From NCBI GenBank assembly GCA_964435595.1, contig CAYSZV010000045.1:1-5437 (forward strand): 5,437 nucleotides of DNA, in the 5' to 3' direction. The notes below the pieces were generated by a model. The model saw only the letters and a list, made by a program, of their open reading frames with translations, did no database searches and was not told the DNA's origin. Of the stretch, positions 4,897 to 5,437 are shown in pieces. The position numbers and the translations under genes were made by a program. The stretch is from Izemoplasma sp964435595. GTDB taxonomy: Bacteria; Bacillota_I; Bacilli_A; Izemoplasmatales; Izemoplasmataceae. Position 1 is the first letter of the stretch. Every line of letters starts with the position of its first letter.

Positions 4897-5403
4897 ATGT
4901 TAGATTTTAAAGAGTTAGAAAGATTTGCAAAAGATATGAAAAGGGGCTTTCGCCCACATGTATCAGAAAAGGTTAATAGAAGTGAAGTAGACTTGTTAAT
5001 GCTAGTCAGTAGAGACCCAAACCAATCATTTAGAAGATATGGAAAACATATTCATTTGGAAAAAGGATCATTTAGTTACATCGTTGATTTATTGGTAGTA
5101 AAGGGCCTAGTTATCAAAATTGAGGATGAAGAAGACAAACGACGAAAAACATTAGAGATTACTGAAAAGGGTGAATCACTTGTTAAAGAACTTGGGCAAC
5201 AAAGAGATGAATATATTAAGAAGAGATTAAGTATTTTTACAAAGGAAGAAATTGAGCAACTAGAAAATGTTGTTAAAGTAACGGAACAGTTTGGTGAAAA
5301 ACTTAGACAAGCATTTCCTCATGAAGAAGACCGACCTCCTAGAAGAAAGCGTAAACCTGATTTAGAATATCGCTCACACCACAATCGTCATCTAGGAGAA
5401 TAA
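4897..5403 (+). CDS. MarR-family winged-helix transcriptional regulator, probable autorepressor
   Basis: 168 residues, slightly long for MarR (about 140-160). A winged-helix core is visible: helices about 28-40 and 44-52, a recognition helix around 55-69 (LEKGSFSYIVDLLVVKG), and a wing about 72-89 with the family's D-x-R-type turn (EDEEDKRRKTLEITEKG). A long C-terminal helix (about 96-139) supports dimerisation. Residues 141-168 form an extra, charged tail (PPRRKRK, then HHNRH) of unclear purpose. The cytoplasmic dimer would bind palindromic DNA and release it on ligand or redox change; no cysteine is present in the protein, so thiol oxidation sensing of the OhrR type is unlikely. ATG 4897 has AAAGGAG 9 nt upstream. 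Two identical operators bracket its promoter, supporting autoregulation. It is monocistronic, ending at a terminator, and divergent from the CmpB-type gene. The ligand is unknown. Confidence 0.9.
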   Translation: MLDFKELERFAKDMKRGFRPHVSEKVNRSEVDLLMLVSRDPNQSFRRYGKHIHLEKGSFSYIVDLLVVKGLVIKIEDEEDKRRKTLEITEKGESLVKELGQQRDEYIKKRLSIFTKEEIEQLENVVKVTEQFGEKLRQAFPHEEDRPPRRKRKPDLEYRSHHNRHLGE

Positions 5404-5429
5404 AAAAGGCCCAAATTTGGGCTTTTTTA
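5402..5429 (+). terminator. Rho-independent terminator of the MarR-family gene
   Basis: GCCCAAA (5409-5415) pairs with TTTGGGC (5416-5422), in practice a GC-rich stem with a small A/T loop. It is followed by six T (5423-5428) and preceded by six A that can extend the stem around a bulged G at 5408. It begins within the stop codon TAA of the gene. Confidence 0.9.
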
Positions 5430-5437
5430 ATGATTAA

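Noticed and set aside
4890..4910. ATG at 4890 as start of a short leader peptide before the MarR gene
   Set aside because: It reads only six codons to TAA, and is only 2 nt after AAAGGAG, too close to be used well; the ATG at 4897 is better spaced.

Overview
The window is AT-rich bacterial DNA, densely coding, with Shine-Dalgarno sites before every complete gene. It looks like a low-GC member of the Bacillota or a close relative. Promoters match the sigma-A consensus, terminators are hairpins followed by T runs, and the protein families (KtrB, CmpB-type membrane protein, MarR, YjbQ) are common there. Tryptophan is written TGG and TGA ends the CmpB-like gene, so the standard bacterial code applies rather than the mycoplasma code. 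A lineage near Acholeplasma, Izemoplasma or Haloplasma is possible, but this is a guess from composition and gene style.

Layout: (1) 1-956, the 3' part of a diverged PfkB-family sugar/nucleoside kinase, ending at a strong hairpin (965-1001) that also serves the facing minus-strand operon. (2) 1000-1846, a two-gene minus-strand operon with a YjbQ/UPF0047 gene first and a small two-helix membrane protein second, 1 bp apart. (3) 1847-1932, a compact divergent promoter region with two overlapping extended -10 promoters in near mirror symmetry. (4) 1933-2394, a plus-strand gene for a GyrI-like ligand-binding domain protein, starting at GTG. (5) 2410-3830, ktrB with its own near-consensus promoter. 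(6) 3837-3876, a bidirectional terminator whose hairpin contains the stop codon of the facing gene. (7) 3864-4721, a minus-strand CmpB-type membrane protein with a charged, probably coiled-coil tail. (8) 4722-4896, a divergent regulatory region. (9) 4897-5403, a MarR-family repressor gene ending at a terminator.

The clearest regulatory structure is in front of the MarR gene. A perfect consensus promoter (TTGACA, 17 bp, TATAAT) is bracketed by two identical copies of the dyad GTTCGAAATCGAAC, one upstream of -35 and one on the presumed transcription start. This is best read as an autorepression circuit. Whether it also controls the divergent membrane protein gene is open. Otherwise the window looks like ordinary chromosomal housekeeping and membrane-transport genes. 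I see no mobile elements, CRISPR arrays, RNA genes or phage genes, and no obvious novel multi-gene system. No stretch over 300 bases lacks a gene.
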